A stretch of 64,000 bases of DNA from Nemophila menziesii (Eukaryota > Streptophyta > Magnoliopsida > Boraginales > Hydrophyllaceae). This document shows positions 38,542-53,029 of this stretch, piece by piece. The DNA is taken from positions 70,122,899 to 70,186,898 of the forward strand of contig JARWIR010000001.1 in the NCBI GenBank assembly GCA_029959085.1, read 5' to 3'. The position numbers and the translations under genes are program-made. How positions within the stretch are numbered: position 1 is the stretch's first letter; each line of letters starts with the position of its first letter. A model generated the notes under the pieces. It made no database searches. It saw nothing but the letters and a program-made list of their open reading frames with translations, and was not told the origin of the DNA.

Positions 38542-39465
38542 AGTCAATGATTGCTTTCGCAGCTATTCCACCCCACAGCAATGACAAAGTAAATAATATT
38601 AGTGGGGATTGGATCGAGTGGTGTTTTGTTGTAGAATTCTAGTAGACTTGTTATGGGTTATTGGTTATATTTACTCTATGTTTATTGGTTATTTTTAGTC
38701 TATGTCTATCTTTGTTTTAAATAACGAGATGACCAATTTTTGGGGTTGAGGATTAGGTTAAACTAAAAACAGGATTTAGTTAATTTGATCTTCTAAACTG
38801 ACCAACCATGTAAGATGGCAAGATTAATGATATATTTTCGAAGTTCGAACCTTAAGAGGAGCAATGGGGGCAAGGGGACGAAATAAAATGTTTAAAAGAG
38901 ATAGTGGTTTCACAAGGATAGGTAATTTTATCTTACGAACCTTCTTTTCTTTAAGGTAATTGAATCATAAATCATAAGTTGGCCACCTAAAATACCAGTC
39001 ATTTTAGAATTATAATATAATGTAATTTGATTGAAAGTAAATGTAAGTTATAATTAAGAAAAATCTTCACCCCCAACAAGCCAAAGTCTTAAAAAATGAA
39101 AGTGTTAATGCATGTATTCTTTATTACTTGAATGGAAAACCTCATCCATCCCAAGTTTCTTGTGTCGTACGATATCTGACCATTTGATAAACCGTATAAG
39201 CTACAATAATCTATATTTTATAGACATAAAAACTTAACAGTTTATTTTCAAAAATTATATAAATGACAAAGGTTTTCAGAGTATGTCACAATGATTTAAA
39301 AGCTTCTAGATCAAAGTCATTGACTTTCCAATAAAACAGTCATAAAAAAAAATATAACATATCCAGAATGAGATAAATAGTTTAAACTTGACACAAGTTG
39401 TAAATTTAGCATAAAGAAAGAGGATTGATTAAGAGCTTGTTCTTGTTTCCTTGGGCAGCCTCTCA

Positions 39466-40144
39466 CTAGGTAGGATTTTGGTGAGGTTCTTGATTAATCT
39501 CCTTCCAGCGCTTGTATATGGAAGAAATTGAGGGTCCTGAGGATAAACCAACCATAGATATTGTTGGACGAACAATGTCTAGAGCCATAGAGGGTCCTGT
39601 TTTACGCTGCTTATGTGGAGGGTTAGGGTTAGGATCCCCATTCATTTCCTGCCACTGCTTACACAAGATATATTGAGCTGAACCAGCACTAAATGGTATC
39701 TCTTGTGGCTTCTGCTTCTCTGTCTCAAAGACAGCAACTGCTTTTCCTTTCTCGACTGCAGAGTGAGATGCTTGGTTCGTGTGTATATCAAGTAATGGTG
39801 AACCAACACGCTTAAGGGAATGAGTAGCCACTTTCTCATTATTCTACAAGCAAGCAGGGAAATATAATATAAGACATCAAATAACATGTAATGTTATGTA
39901 AATGTAAATGTAAAAAGATATTTAATGGAAAACGTTCTTTTACCTTGAGATTTCTTTAGATGGAAATTTGTTCCATTAGAGTTTTGCGTTGTGCTTCAGT
40001 GAAACCCGTAGGAGGCTTAGCCTGAGGCAAGGATTCCTCTCCATTGTTTTTCCAAATCAATTATTGAGGTAGCTTCTGCATTGAGCTAGAAGCTGTCCTA
40101 AAAGTCCATGCATCTGGTTTGCATTTTCTTGAGGCCTTCTCACT
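39466..40144 (-). pseudogene. Fragment X, U5
   Basis: The longest open copy. The second exon (39466-39843) reads through VATHSLKRVGSPLLDIHT, HSAVEKGKAVAVFETEKQK, CKQWQEMNGDPNPNPP and SSGPSISSIYKRWKEINQE to a stop. The first exon lies at about 39945-40144 and carries GFTEAQRKTLMEQI with a small deletion in the GASAAPSS stretch. It is low in hydrophobic segments and rich in P, S, N and Q, as a disordered part of a nuclear protein would be. Family unknown. Confidence 0.6.
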
Positions 40145-43100
40145 AAATGTTCTTGAAGCGACTGCATAAATCACTAAATGTTAATAACACATGTCACTGT
40201 ATTGTTGGTGTTGTTAAATGACTACACTACCCAGTGTTTAAAAAAAATTACCAAAATTATAACAAAATCCAAAAATATAGGGCTCAAATGTTATTTTTGC
40301 AAAGTTAGGGACCACTTTCAAGAGAAAATACAATTAAAATACAATGTTAAGTTTGATCAATACTAACAATTCAGTCATTATATGTTTTTATTTTGAAAAT
40401 GTAATGACTATAAAATATTCCTAAATATATTGTAAATATTGTATTTATTATTTTGTAAAAAATTTCCCTACACATTCAAATTCTTTTTAAATTTTTGTAA
40501 ATACAAATATAGTGAATTTGGATCTATCTCAAGCATTACTTATATTTTCCATTAAAATGATTTTACCAATTAATAAATTTAATTTGAAACGCTATTAGAA
40601 ATTTCTGAAATATTTAAAGAAAGCATACATCCATTAAAAAGAAGAGGCAATGATTTTAGATCTACTAAATAAATAAGATATTGACAATATCGTGTAAATA
40701 AATAAATAAAAGTAAACCTGTTCAGAATTGGTTCTTCATTGAAATGTAATGATCAACAATCTTAAAGGTAAAAACACACTTGACTTAGAGAGGAGAAGAT
40801 CGAAGAAGAGAAAAGAAAAGAACCCTTGAAAAAGGGATGCATCGGACTAATAATATTTTAAATAATAATTCTAAGAAAATAATACACAATAGTGTAGTTT
40901 AGTGATGATTTTTTATGCTTAATGTGTCGGGTATTATATGGAAAGGTTGGGGGCTAGGATTCGACATTACAGAAGAGAACGGCGTTAGGGTTGGAAGACG
41001 ACTACTCAATACTCAAATAAAATATAAATCATATCTAGATTTAGAAGTTGGCATATTAAGACAAGCCCATTAAGCCCAATAAATATATGTTAAGCCCATT
41101 AGCAAACCTATAAAGAAATCCAATAATATTAGTTCTATAAGGGATTCATCAACTATGTTACCAAACTTATATTTGCTTTCTTACTCTTTTCACCAATCCT
41201 ATCTTCTCTTCATTACTCCATCTCTATTATTTCTTATAGAAATTTTTTTTTTAAAAAGATTTCTTTAATCGTCTGATAAATTAGGTTAATCATTTGATGT
41301 ATTTTTAATTTTTGTAATGGTTTTTTTTAATTTTCTATGGGTTTTCTAATCTTGTATTGACTTTGAAGGATATATATTCTGCCTTAACTCTGTTATGATC
41401 GTGAGTTCGTTTAGGACATGAATATGTTAAAGGCAGGAGCTAATACACGGAGCTCTGAAAAAGAAACTTCACGCCATGGATAATTTGAAGGCCGGAGTCG
41501 GAAGACAGAGTTTCAAAAATAGAGCTTTACACCATGGTAGTCGTTGATCAAGATACGTTCTACCTTAACTTCGTTTTGGTCATGAGGTTGTTTTGGGAAT
41601 GGATCTATTAAAGGTCGGAGCTTTGAAAATACAACTTCCTTGCTCAACCTAAAAAACAGAGCTTCCATTTTCCATCCATGGCTTGCGAAAGAAAAAGGAT
41701 AAGCTCGAACAATGACATCTTCAGCTAGCTTCGAAAACGGAAGGTTTGAAAGAGGGATGTGAGGTTTAGAACAGAGAGAAAAACGAACAGAGAGAAGAAA
41801 AAAAGAGAGAAGGAAATGTTATTGTGAGTAGAAAGAAATATTTGTAGGGTTTAAAAAAACTGTGAAATAAATTGATATATATATAGTAAAGAAAAAACAA
41901 AAATGGTATAATGGTAGGGAAATTTTAAAAAATAATTGGCATATAGTGTTAAATTTTGGGTTAATGCTCAATAAGCCCCTACAACCTTGTGCACTACCTC
42001 GAAAAAAAGCACTATCTTTTTTATTCTCCTAAGATATATTGAGTTCGCTCTGAAAACTCAAAATCTGAGCTTTGGAAATTTTCCCATAGCTCAAAATTTG
42101 AGTTCTGGGAAACTTCACATAACTCAAACTGTTTTTTTATGGAGAAAAAAAGAAATAATAAAATGTATTGTGCCTTTTATGGACAAGAAATTGATACATG
42201 TAGTGAGGGGGGCGTTTGGATATATAGGGGATGTCTTCAAGATACGTTTGGAAAAAATCCCTTTTCTTTTTCTATAATTTTGTGTATATGAATAAATTTT
42301 GAATTATCATTTTTTTAAATAAATTTATTTATATTATTTGATTAAATTTTGAAAAAATGTCCTTTTTCGTCCAAGTAACTGGACGATAAAAGCAAAGTTG
42401 TAGGACTGATCGGGAAATTTACAAAGTTCAAAATCATTTAGAAAACTGACCTATACTTGGAGGGGAAAAATAAAAAAAATCTAAATTTTTTATAATAGGA
42501 GGCGCTATTAAATTTTTGTTATTACAAATAATTTGATGAACTGTAATTCTTTAACTTAATTGAAATAATATATATTTAGGATTTTTTTATGATATACAAG
42601 TAAAATGTGTTTTAGATATATTTTATATTTGTTTATCAAAAATTTTAATTCTTTAATTTGTTTAATATGTTTATCATATATAGTAGAGTAAATTATGTGA
42701 AGAATTTGAATTAAAATTATTTAAACTAATGGTTTTCCAGATGAATGAACTCGAGTAGTTACAAGATTTTTAGATACTTTAATTATTGGGACATGGTTGA
42801 AAGTCCCAATAGTTGAGTTGTTATCACTAATGATACTATTTAAATATAGTATTTTGCATCAAAATAGATATTGATAATAACTAATGTCGTTTTACAACAT
42901 TAATTGCTAAATTGCATTCTGAATTAGAATAACACGTGAGTTATACACTTATGTTTACTAGTTTGGATTGTTTATAGAATAAAAAACATCACCCATGAGC
43001 ATGGATAACCTTTTTAGATCTTTTCGGCCTTTTAGTGTTCTACACAAGTAGCAAAAATTTAAAATCACTGAGAAGATGCTTTGCTGGCACTATAATACTC

Positions 43101-43248
43101 AAGTTAATGGTAAATTTGCGATATAAGACTTTCAAACGAGGGAGCTTGTAAGAACGATGAAATGGTATATTTCGTACCATTTTTTATCATTTAGTGGTCC
43201 ACTTTACTCTACTTATAAGTGGTAATAGGGATAAGATCACTACTAAAC

Positions 43249-43280
<32 letters not shown>
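43249..43280. repeat. (AT)n microsatellite, U6
   Basis: Short AT run interrupted by ACAC near its 3' end. Confidence 0.9.
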
Positions 43281-43281
<1 letters not shown>

Positions 43282-43850
43282 GTGAGTATTGAGATTTATA
43301 TGCTAAAACAACAGAATAAACAATCTAATAATACTCTTAATGGTGGAGCTTCTATTTTTGCCTCTCCTCATATTATTAATATTTAATTTTGTACTAAGGC
43401 ACAATTATCTTCATCTTTAGGAAGAAGTAATAAACTTGATGAAAAGAAGGAACCAATGTGTCAAACATTAAACAAAGCACATGTTAATTTACTTAAAATT
43501 CAAATGATTAAGAGTGTCCTTACTCATTATAGATATAAGAGAACTATGCACCCATAAGAAGAGATATCAAGTCCATAAGCAAGTTCTGCTCTCCCAAAAA
43601 ATGAAAGATTCATGGCCATTTGCTTCCCATATGACATAAGACACTTAGATATAGAGCGAATTTGATAAATTTAGAAATTAGTGTCAATATCCTTCCATAT
43701 AATATTGATGAGAAATTGAATATAAGATATTTTTTGACTAAAAAAAAAATTAGAGATTTACATACTACTCATATCACCTTACTGTTAAATAATAGATGTG
43801 TGAGGTGGTGAAAATATAATTGTTCGCATAAGTAATAATTTTTAATAGAT
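43281..43850 (+). pseudogene. Decayed Ty3/Gypsy gag-protease relic, U6
   Basis: Same relic as U1, U3, U5 and U7, with the NLEISVNILPYNIDEKLNI segment near 43675-43730. Confidence 0.5.
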
Positions 43851-44264
43851 TGAACCAGATGGGGAGAAGCAACAGAAAAAGAATCAACAATTCAAAATAC
43901 CATTAAGGTAGTCTGAAGATTATCATGCTTGAAACCATTCAAAACCATTAAGGAATGGCACCGTACATTCTAAATCCCTCACCACAGTTCTTAAATATTA
44001 TTGTTTGTATTAATGATTTTTACTTTCATGTGAATGAAAGAATTTTCTACAACATTAAGATGATATTACATAATTCAAATCCTAACATGACAAGGACATA
44101 TCCAGAACGTTAAATTATAGACTGAACTTGGAAGAAGTATTAGAATAAGAATCTCAACCATATTCGCAAATCAACTTGTAGAAAATTTTGTGAAGAACGA
44201 TATATGGGAAGACCATTTAGGAATTGTTGAAGTCTATGATCACGCAGAAGGGAAACCATTTAAG

Positions 44265-44737
44265 AAATACCTTCGTCTTTGGAAATTATCGTTATCTTCT
44301 CCATGTGCGTAGTAGCAATGAAGTACATCAACACTTCCAACCTTAAACACGGACAAAAGTTTTAAGGTAATGTTTAAAAGTGTTTGATGAAATGGCTAAG
44401 AGAAAAGTTTTAACTAACCTTTAGTCTTTCATGAGGCTTCTATGACGGTTTTTCCGTCTTTTTTCCTTCTCCAATTATGGCCGCCTTTTCGGAAATAACG
44501 TAGCTTTTTCCGATCGTATAGAAAGAGTGAACCACCTATGAAAGTTTAACATGTTAAAGTTTACGATTGTATAAAATATACACGTGTTTAAATGATTTAT
44601 TTAATAGATGATGATCATACTTGGAGGTAATTGTGTTGCCTCTAGAGCAATTCGAAAATTTTGATAATTTTCTAGGATTTCACATATTTTAGTAGGTCGT
44701 AACCATGGGTTTTTTGCTTCTACAAGTATTTTCTTAA
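44265..44737 (-). pseudogene. CAMTA CG-1 fragment, U6 (PAH part deleted)
   Basis: Minus-strand exons: WLRPTKICEILENYQNF (about 44737-44620), GSLFLYDRKKLRYFRKGGHN then WRRKKDGKTVIEA (about 44540-44425), and VGSVDVLHCYYAHGED (about 44340-44265, truncated by the deletion). Residues such as LYDRKKLRYFRK are closer to the CAMTA consensus than in U3, so U6 is less decayed in that exon. An extra base near 44434 shifts the frame before ERLK. The PAH exon and linker are missing. Confidence 0.88.
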
Positions 44738-47700
44738 TATCTGCAAATAAACATGAAAGTTAGGGACCAGTTGTGAAATTTAATTTTTATATAATACAGG
44801 GACCAATGATGAATGAAATTAACTCTATTAGCACTAATTATCTTTGAGCTCCAATTTCACTCAAATTGGTATAAATATAAAAAAATTGTACATAATTTTA
44901 ACATACACGCTTTTATTATAATTAACATAATCAAACAATAAAGTAAAAAACACTAAAGAAATGGTGATCAATTAAAGTTCATAATAAGAATTAAACAGGT
45001 GATTAAACTCTAATTAACATGAAAAGGCGAAAATACACCAAAACTCAATTTTATATTTCGAATTAAAAACAATAGACACAAACTAATTATGAAAATTCAT
45101 ATTGAATATTACTTACACAAAACAAGGGTAAAAATAATTGCATAGAGAAATTAAACAAACAAATTATGAAAATTAGTAATGAATTGAACTTACACCCACA
45201 ACAAGGAAGAAAGTTTAGTTGAGAAAAAAAATTACAAAGAAGAATAATTACGAAAAGTTTATATGGAAGGAAACGTTCCCCAAATATACCCTTGAGAATT
45301 TTACACTATTAATAATTACGAAAATACATGCTGCAAGTGGATTTGAGGGTAAAGAAATCGATAAAATTACACATAAAAAATAAATGTTCTATGCCCAAAC
45401 GGTAAAAAATTACACATAAAAAAATTACCTTAAATGTGTAATTTCGCTAACATAATCGACTAAAGTGGTCACAAAAAGATAAGGGACTTATATGTTACAT
45501 TTGCAAGATTAGGACTAATGTTGTAAGAAAATCAAAGACAAGAGATTAATGGTCACTTTTACAAGATAAGGGCCAAACAGACAAAATTAATTTAATTCAA
45601 CCACAACTAAAAGAAAAAAAATTGTAAAACAAACAGATTTTATCTTGCCACTTTCTAGTATTCAAAAGAAAAAAGGGTAAATAAAATATTTGGTTCTAAT
45701 CTTTGAATTTTTTTGAAAGAATCCCTTATCTGATAGTCTGTTATTTTTTAATTTCGTGACAGTGTTAAGTCTTTTTTAATATTTCCATTACAATACTAAT
45801 GTTAATAACACATGTCACTGTATCGTTGGTGTTTTTAAATGACTACACTACCCAGTGTTTAAAAAAATTACCAAAATTATAACATAATAAAAAAATTATA
45901 GGGCTCAAATGTTATTTTTGCAAAGTTAGGGACCACTTTCAAGAGAAATACAATTAAAATACAATGTTAAGTTTGATCAATACTAACAATTCAGTCAATA
46001 TTTGTTTTTGTTTTGAAAATGTAGTGACTATAAAATATTCCTAAATATATTGTAAATATTGTATTTATAATTTTGTAAAAAATTTCCCTACACAAACAAA
46101 TTCTTTTTAAATTTTTTTAAATACAAATATAGTGAATTTGGATCTATCTCAAGCATTACTTATATTTTCCATTAAAATAATTTTAACAATGAATAAATCT
46201 AATTTGAAAAGCTATTAGAAATTTCGGAAATATTTAAAGAAACCATACATCCATTAAAAAGAAGAGGCAATGATTTTAGATCTACTAAATAAATAAGATA
46301 TTGACAAGACGGTAAACCTTTTCAGAATTGGTTCTTCATTGAAATGTAATGATCAACGATCTTAAAAGTAAAAACACACTTGACTTAGAGAGGAGAAGAG
46401 AAAATAAGAGAAAAGAAGAGAAAAGAAAAGAACCCTTGAAAAAGGGATGCATTGTAGTATTTAATAATATTTTAAATAATAATTCTAACAAAATAATACA
46501 CAGTAGTGTAGTTTACTGATGATTTTTTATGGTTAATGTGTCGGGTATTATATGGAAAGGTTGGGGGCTAAGATTCGACATATACAAAAGAGAACGGTGG
46601 TGTTAGGGTTGGAATACGACTAATCAATACTCAAATAAAATAAATATCATATCCAGATTTAGAACCTGGCATATTAAGACAAGCCTATTAAGCCCAATAA
46701 ATATATGTTAAGCCCATTAGCAAACCTATAAAGAAATCCAATAATATTCGTTCCATAAGGGATTCATCAACTATGTTACCAAACTTATATTTGCTTTCTT
46801 ACTCTTATCACCAAACCTATCTTCTCTTCATTACTCCATCTCTATTATTTCTTATAGAAAGTTTTAAATAAAAAAAAGATTTTTTTAATCCTTTGATAAA
46901 TTAGGTTAATCATTTGATGTATTTTTAATTTTTGTAATGGTTTTTTTCTAATTTTCTATGGGTTTTCTAATCTTGTATTGACTTTGAAGGATAGATATTC
47001 TGCATTAACTCTGTTATGATCGTGAGTTTGTTCAGGACATGAATCTGTTAAAGGCCAGAGCTAAAACACGGAGCTCTGAAAACGAAACTTCACGCCATGG
47101 ATAATTTGAAGGCCGGAGTTGGAAGACAAAGTTTCAAAAAGAGAGAAGAAAGAAAAGAGAGAAGGAAATGTTATTTTGAGTGGAGAAGATAGATCAGAAA
47201 GACATATTTGCAGGGTTTAAAAAAATTGTGAAATAAATTGATATATATAGTAAAGAAAAAGCAAAAATGGGTATAATTGTAGGGAAATTTTAAAAAACAA
47301 TTGGCATATAGTGTTAAATTTTGGGTTAATGCTCAATAAACCCCTACAACCTTGTGCACTACCTCGAAAAAAAGCACTATCTTTTTTAATATAAATTTAT
47401 TTATATTATTTGATTAAATTTTGAAAATTGTCATTTTTCCTCCAAGTAACCGGAGGATAAAAGCAAAGTTGTAGGACTGATTGGGAAATTTCAAAAGTTC
47501 AAAATCATTTAGAAAACTGACCTATACTTGGAGGGGAAAAATAAAAAAAATCTAAATTTTTTATAATATTAGGCGCTATTAAATTTTTGTTATTACAAAT
47601 AATTTGATGAATTGTAATTCTTTAACTTACCTGAAATAATATATATTTCGGATTTTTTTTATGATATACAAGTAAAATATGTTTTAGATATATTTTATAT

Positions 47701-48332
47701 TTGTTGATCAAAAAATTTAATTCTTTAATTTGTTTAATATGTTTATCATATATAGTAGAGTAAATTATGTGAAGAATTTGAATTAAAATTATTTAAACTA
47801 ATGGTTTTCCGGATGAATGAACTCGAGTAGTTATAAGATTTTAGATACTTTAATTATTGGGACATGGTTGAAAGTCCCAATAGTAGAGTTGTTATCACTA
47901 ATGATACTATTTAAATATAGTATTTTGCATCAAAATAGATATTGATAATAACTAATATCGTTTTACAACATTAATTGCTAAATTCCATTATGAATAAGAA
48001 TAACACGTGAGTTATACACTTATGTTTACAAGTTTGGATTGTTTATAGAATAAAAAAAATCACCCATGAGCATGGATAACCTTTTTAGATCTTCTCGGCC
48101 TTTTAGTGTTCTACACAAGTAGAAAATATTTAAAACCACTGACAAGATGCTTTGCTGGCACTATAAAACTCAAGTTAATGGTAAATTTGCGATATAAGAC
48201 TTTCAAACGAGGAAGCTTGTAAGAACGATGAAATGGTATATTTCGTACCATTTTTCGATCATTTAGTGGTACCACGTTACTCTACTTATAAGTGGAAATA
48301 GGGATAAGATCACTACTAAACATATATATATA

Positions 48333-48910
48333 GTGAGTTTTGAGATTTATATGGTAAAACAACAAAATAAACAATCTAATAATACTCTTAATGGTGGAGC
48401 TTCTATTTTTGCCTCTCCTCATATTATTAATATTTAATGTTGTACTGAGGCACAATTATCTTCATTTTTAGAAAGAAGTAATAAACTTGATGAAAAGAAG
48501 AAACCAATGTGTCAAACATTAAACAAAGCACATGTTAATTTACCTAAAATTAAAATGATTAAGAGTGCCCTTACTCATTATAGATACAAGAGAACTATGC
48601 ACCCATAAGAAGAGATATCAAGTCCATAAGCAAGTTCTGCTCTCCCAGAAAACGAATGATTCATGGCCATTTGCTTCCCTTATGACACAAGACACTTACA
48701 TATAGAGCGAATTTGATAAATTTAGAAATTAGTGTCAATATCCTTCCATATAATATTGATGAGAAATTGAATATAAGATATTTTTTGACTAAAAAAAATA
48801 TTAGAGATTTACAAACTACTCATATCACCTTACTGTTAAATAATAGGTGTGTGAGGTGGTGAAAATATAATTGTTCGCATCGGTAATAATTATTAATAGA
48901 TTGAACCAGA
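48333..48910 (+). pseudogene. Decayed Ty3/Gypsy gag-protease relic, U7
   Basis: Same relic; the INLEISVNILPYNIDEKLNI reading lies near 48717-48776. Confidence 0.5.
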
Positions 48911-51176
48911 TGGGGAGAAGCAACAGAAAAAGAATTAACCATTCAAAATACCATTAAGGTAGTATGAAGATTATCATGCTTGAAACCATTCAAAACCATT
49001 AAGGGATGGCACCGTACATTCTAAATCCCTCAACACAGTTCTTAAATATTATTGTTTGTATTAATGTTTTTTACTTTCACGTGAATAAAAGAATTTTCTA
49101 CAACATTAAGATGATATTACCTAATTCAAAGCCTAACATGACAAGGACAGATCCAGAACGTTAAATTATAGATTGAACTTGGAAGAAGTATTAGAATAAG
49201 AATCTCAACCATATTCGCAAATCGACTTATAGAAAATTTTGTGAAGAACGATATATGGGAAGACCATTTAGGATTAGTTGAAGTCTATGATCACGCAGAA
49301 GGGAAACTATTTAAAATACCACTAAGATAGTTTGAAAGCACGATTTTAAATGGAAGTTATCTTCCTAAATTTATGTTTGGTTGCTAAACTTTGATGGATT
49401 ATGATAAGTGAGGTTTTCAATAGGATGTAGACTTGCCATTTCCTAACTTTCAAGTGTTATATGGTAGGCTTAGTTTCAACTCGAAGTATTATACTTTGGT
49501 ATTGTAGATACTAGATATGGGGTGTTTGTTTTGTTTGTTGACGATGATGATGAGACTAGTTTAGAATAATCAAATAAATTGAAACAACTAGAGATTATAG
49601 TAAAAAAAAGAGCTTAGAAACAAGGTATCTTGAATCCAAAATATTTAATATATACAATAAGTCGAAACATCGTAAATTCCATAAAAGCACCACCACTGAA
49701 TCCGGCCAACCACCCATAAGTCTTATCAACAATGTTCCAACAACAATCTTTAGCTTTCTTGTCACATAAGACATATCACATTAAGAGAACCCTCACTAAA
49801 TAAAATTTCTAAAACACCCCTAATATTTAGACTTTAAAATCGATTATTTACTTTGATATGTATATATAGTACACCCAGCAAAAGTCATTAACATCAAATA
49901 GGAATAAAATATGCTTAATATAACGTTGTGATATAAAATAATGAGCATGTTTTAAAACAATTATGGTCGCTATATTATAATAAAAATTTAATATAAGTAT
50001 ATATATTGAATTTATTTAAATTAGTTACATTATAATTCTCTATATTATACAACAAAATTCATATTTTATTATAGTACTAAAACGTAATAAAATAAATTTT
50101 GAAAGTTTGGTGGAGCAAGTGAAGATTCTAATGAAGTTAAACAACCCAAAGATCCATGTCCTCTAATCAAACTGCATATAAAAAAATCAATTCATTAAAT
50201 AAAACTAAAGAAAAGTAAAACACAATTATAAATTTAGTCTTAAAAAACTTATTTACAGAAAGGAGATAAAAACGGGGAGGAGACACGAGTCAAATTTTAT
50301 CATTTGTGGAATTAGAAGTGCAATATAAGTCTATATATTGGACAAAAATAACCTATATTATATTATATTATATAAACAACAGAAACATATAGACAAAAAT
50401 AAATTAAAGCTTTCAGATTTAACTTGAAAAATTGGGGGACCAAGTGAACATTCTGGAAACTGGGAGACCGAAAGGTTTTTTTATAAAATTAAACTTTAGG
50501 GGTGAAAATAATATATATAAAAAAGGATTAACTTTTTAACACTTATCCCCTTATCTTGAAAATTAAACCTTTTAGTCCCTTATTTTTTTATTTCTTGACA
50601 ATGCTAAGTTTTTTTTATTTGCATTACATTATTGATGTTAATTTCACGTGTCACTGTATTATTAATATTGTTGTGTTGTTGCATCTCAGGGCGGCTCATA
50701 GTCCTTTGTCTTTGGTCAAACTGCACATAAAATATTGTATTTCATTAAAGATATAAAAATAAAAGGAAAAATACGTCACACGCATAAATTTAGCTTGAAG
50801 CAAGATGAAAAGACTTTTTCTTGTATTTAAAAGGAGATGGATAAATAACCTATTTAGTCATTTATCTTGTTAACAATTTCGTCCCTTAATTTGTTTTCTT
50901 TTTTTGTAACAAAACTAGTCTTTGTTGTATTTTCTTTATGTGATAAATGACTAAAATACCTTAAAAGGTGTCATTTTGCTAAAACCACATGTATGTAACA
51001 TAATGAAAATACACAAAAAAAGGACTAACGTTATCACAAAATCAAAATATAAAGTCACTTAATAACAAGATAAGAGACCATACAGTCAACACAAGCAAAC
51101 GCAATGGGGCAGATGAGTTATTAATATGGAGAAACATACCATCATTTTTCAACAGTAGATCAAGTTTCAGGTTCAG

Positions 51177-52102
51177 CTATCTCAGCTTCAGCTTAGGCTC
51201 CGACTTCAGCTTGGGCTCCAACTTTACCTTTATTTGGTTCACAAAACTTATTGCTTTACTAAATTCGAGTGTTTCTTTTGGTTTGGCTTCTTCCTCATCG
51301 AGTGTGATCTCATATCCTTTAGGAATCATGGTGTTGAAATTTAAAATCAAGTTCGGATGCCCTTCAAATAAATCTGTCAACCTTATTATGACACCCAAAG
51401 TATCAAATCTGCATGAATAGTAGAGGTTATTAAAGTTTATTTTTATTTCACACAACTCAAGCGGTCTAGAGTAAACAAGATACATATTAGCCTTGAAAAC
51501 ACTTATAATAGAATCAGCTTGGGCTCCAACTTCCGCTTTCTCGGCTATCTCAGCTTCAGTGATTTTGGCTTTAGCTTCATCTTTCTCACCTTTCTCATCA
51601 GCTTTCTGGTTATACCCTTTAGGCTCACCCTTAACAAGAAATTTCCCTATAAAATAATTGGTTCTTTTTCCCTATAAAATAAAATAAACTTGTATTAGCG
51701 TAAAAAAAAGATAACGTTAAAAAAAGTTTAAATGTGTAATTAAATACTTTCATTAACTCCACGATGGTGGACAAGTACATTGCATGATAATTCCGTGCAA
51801 GAAGAAAATTTTGCATAAGTAGTCCTTATAAAATTGAACTAATTAAGAAAAGACTTACTCTTCAAGTAACCAATAGCTTTGTGTTTGGAAATTCTCGTTA
51901 TCTTCTCCATATGCGTAGTAGCAATGAAGTACATCAACACTTCCAACCTTAAACACGGACAAAAGTTTTGAGGTTATGTTTAAAAGTGTTTGATGAAACG
52001 GGTAAGAGAATAGTTTTAACTAACCTTTAGTCTTTCATGAGCTTCTATGACGGTTTTTCTGTCTTTTTTCTTTCTCCAATTATGGCCGCCTTTTCGGAAA
52101 GT
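51177..52102 (-). pseudogene. Chimeric CAMTA CG-1 :: SIN3 PAH fragment, U7
   Basis: Same exon set as U5. The PAH exon (51177-51408) is open and reads [36 protein letters not shown] and [15 protein letters not shown], then the K/L/E/P tail. The acceptor before the third CG-1 exon is lost (TGCAG changed to TGCAC near 51796), so normal splicing should fail. The donor after the linker is also altered (AAT ATG TATC). CG-1 homology ends near 52102. Confidence 0.85.
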
Positions 52103-53029
52103 CAATGATTGCTTTCGCAGCTATTCCACCCCACAGCAATGACAAAGTAAATAATATTAGTGGGGATTGGATCGAGTGGTGTTTTGTTGTAGAAGTCTAG
52201 TAGACTTGTTATGGGTTATTGGTTATATTTACTCTATGTTTATTGGTTATTTTTAGTCTATGTTTATCTTTGTTTTAAATCACGAGATGACCAATTTTTG
52301 GGGTCGAGGATTAGGTTAAACTAAAAACAGGATTTAGTTAATTTGATCTTCTAAACTGACCAACCATGTAAGATGGCAATATGAATGATATATTTTCGAA
52401 GTTCGAACCTTAAGAGGAGCAATGGGGGCAAGGGGACGAAATAACATGTTTAAAAGAGATAGTGGTTTCACAAGGATTGGTGATATTAACTTATGAACCT
52501 TCTTTTCTTTAAGGTAATTGAATCACAAATCGTAAGTTGGCCACCTAACATACCAGCCATTTTAGAATTATAATATAATGTAATTTGATTGAAAGTAAAT
52601 GTAAGTTATAATTAAGAACGATCTTCACCCCCAACAAGCCAAAGTATTAAAAAATGAATGTGTTAATGCATGTATTCTTTATTACTTGAATGGAAAACCT
52701 CATCCATCCCAAGTTTCTTGTGTCATACGATATTGTCGTATCTGACCCTTTGATAAACCGTATAAGCTACAATAATCTATATTTTATAGACATAAAACCT
52801 TAACAGATTATTTCCAAAAATTATATAAATGACAAAGGTTTTCAGAGTATGTCACAATGATTTAAAAGCTTCTAGATCAAAGTCATTGACTTTCCAATAA
52901 AACAGTCATAAAAAAAATATAACATATCCAGAATGAGATAAATAGTTTAAACATGACAAAAGTTGTAAAATTAGCATAAAGAAACAGGATTGATTAAGAG
53001 CTTGTTCTTGTTTCCTTGGGCAGCCTCTC

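Larger units (their letters stand above)
32589..41075. repeat. Array unit U5, most complete copy
   Basis: 8.5 kb, no large rearrangement visible. Leader 32589-34786, collapsed microsatellite (ATATATATA) near 34789, relic 34795-35370, spacer to 37618, chimera 37619-38541, spacer to 39465, fragment X 39466-40144, tail to 41075. Best single reference for the repeat. Confidence 0.92.
41076..46693. repeat. Array unit U6, deletion derivative with alternative CG-1 end
   Basis: Leader, microsatellite and relic follow U1 to about 44264, where AAACCATTTAA joins directly to CG-1 exon sequence (CTTCGTCTTTGG). This removes about 2.6 kb including the PAH and linker exons. Then CG-1 exons to 44737, the AT-rich segment shared with U3 to about 45790, and tail to 46693. 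Confidence 0.9.
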
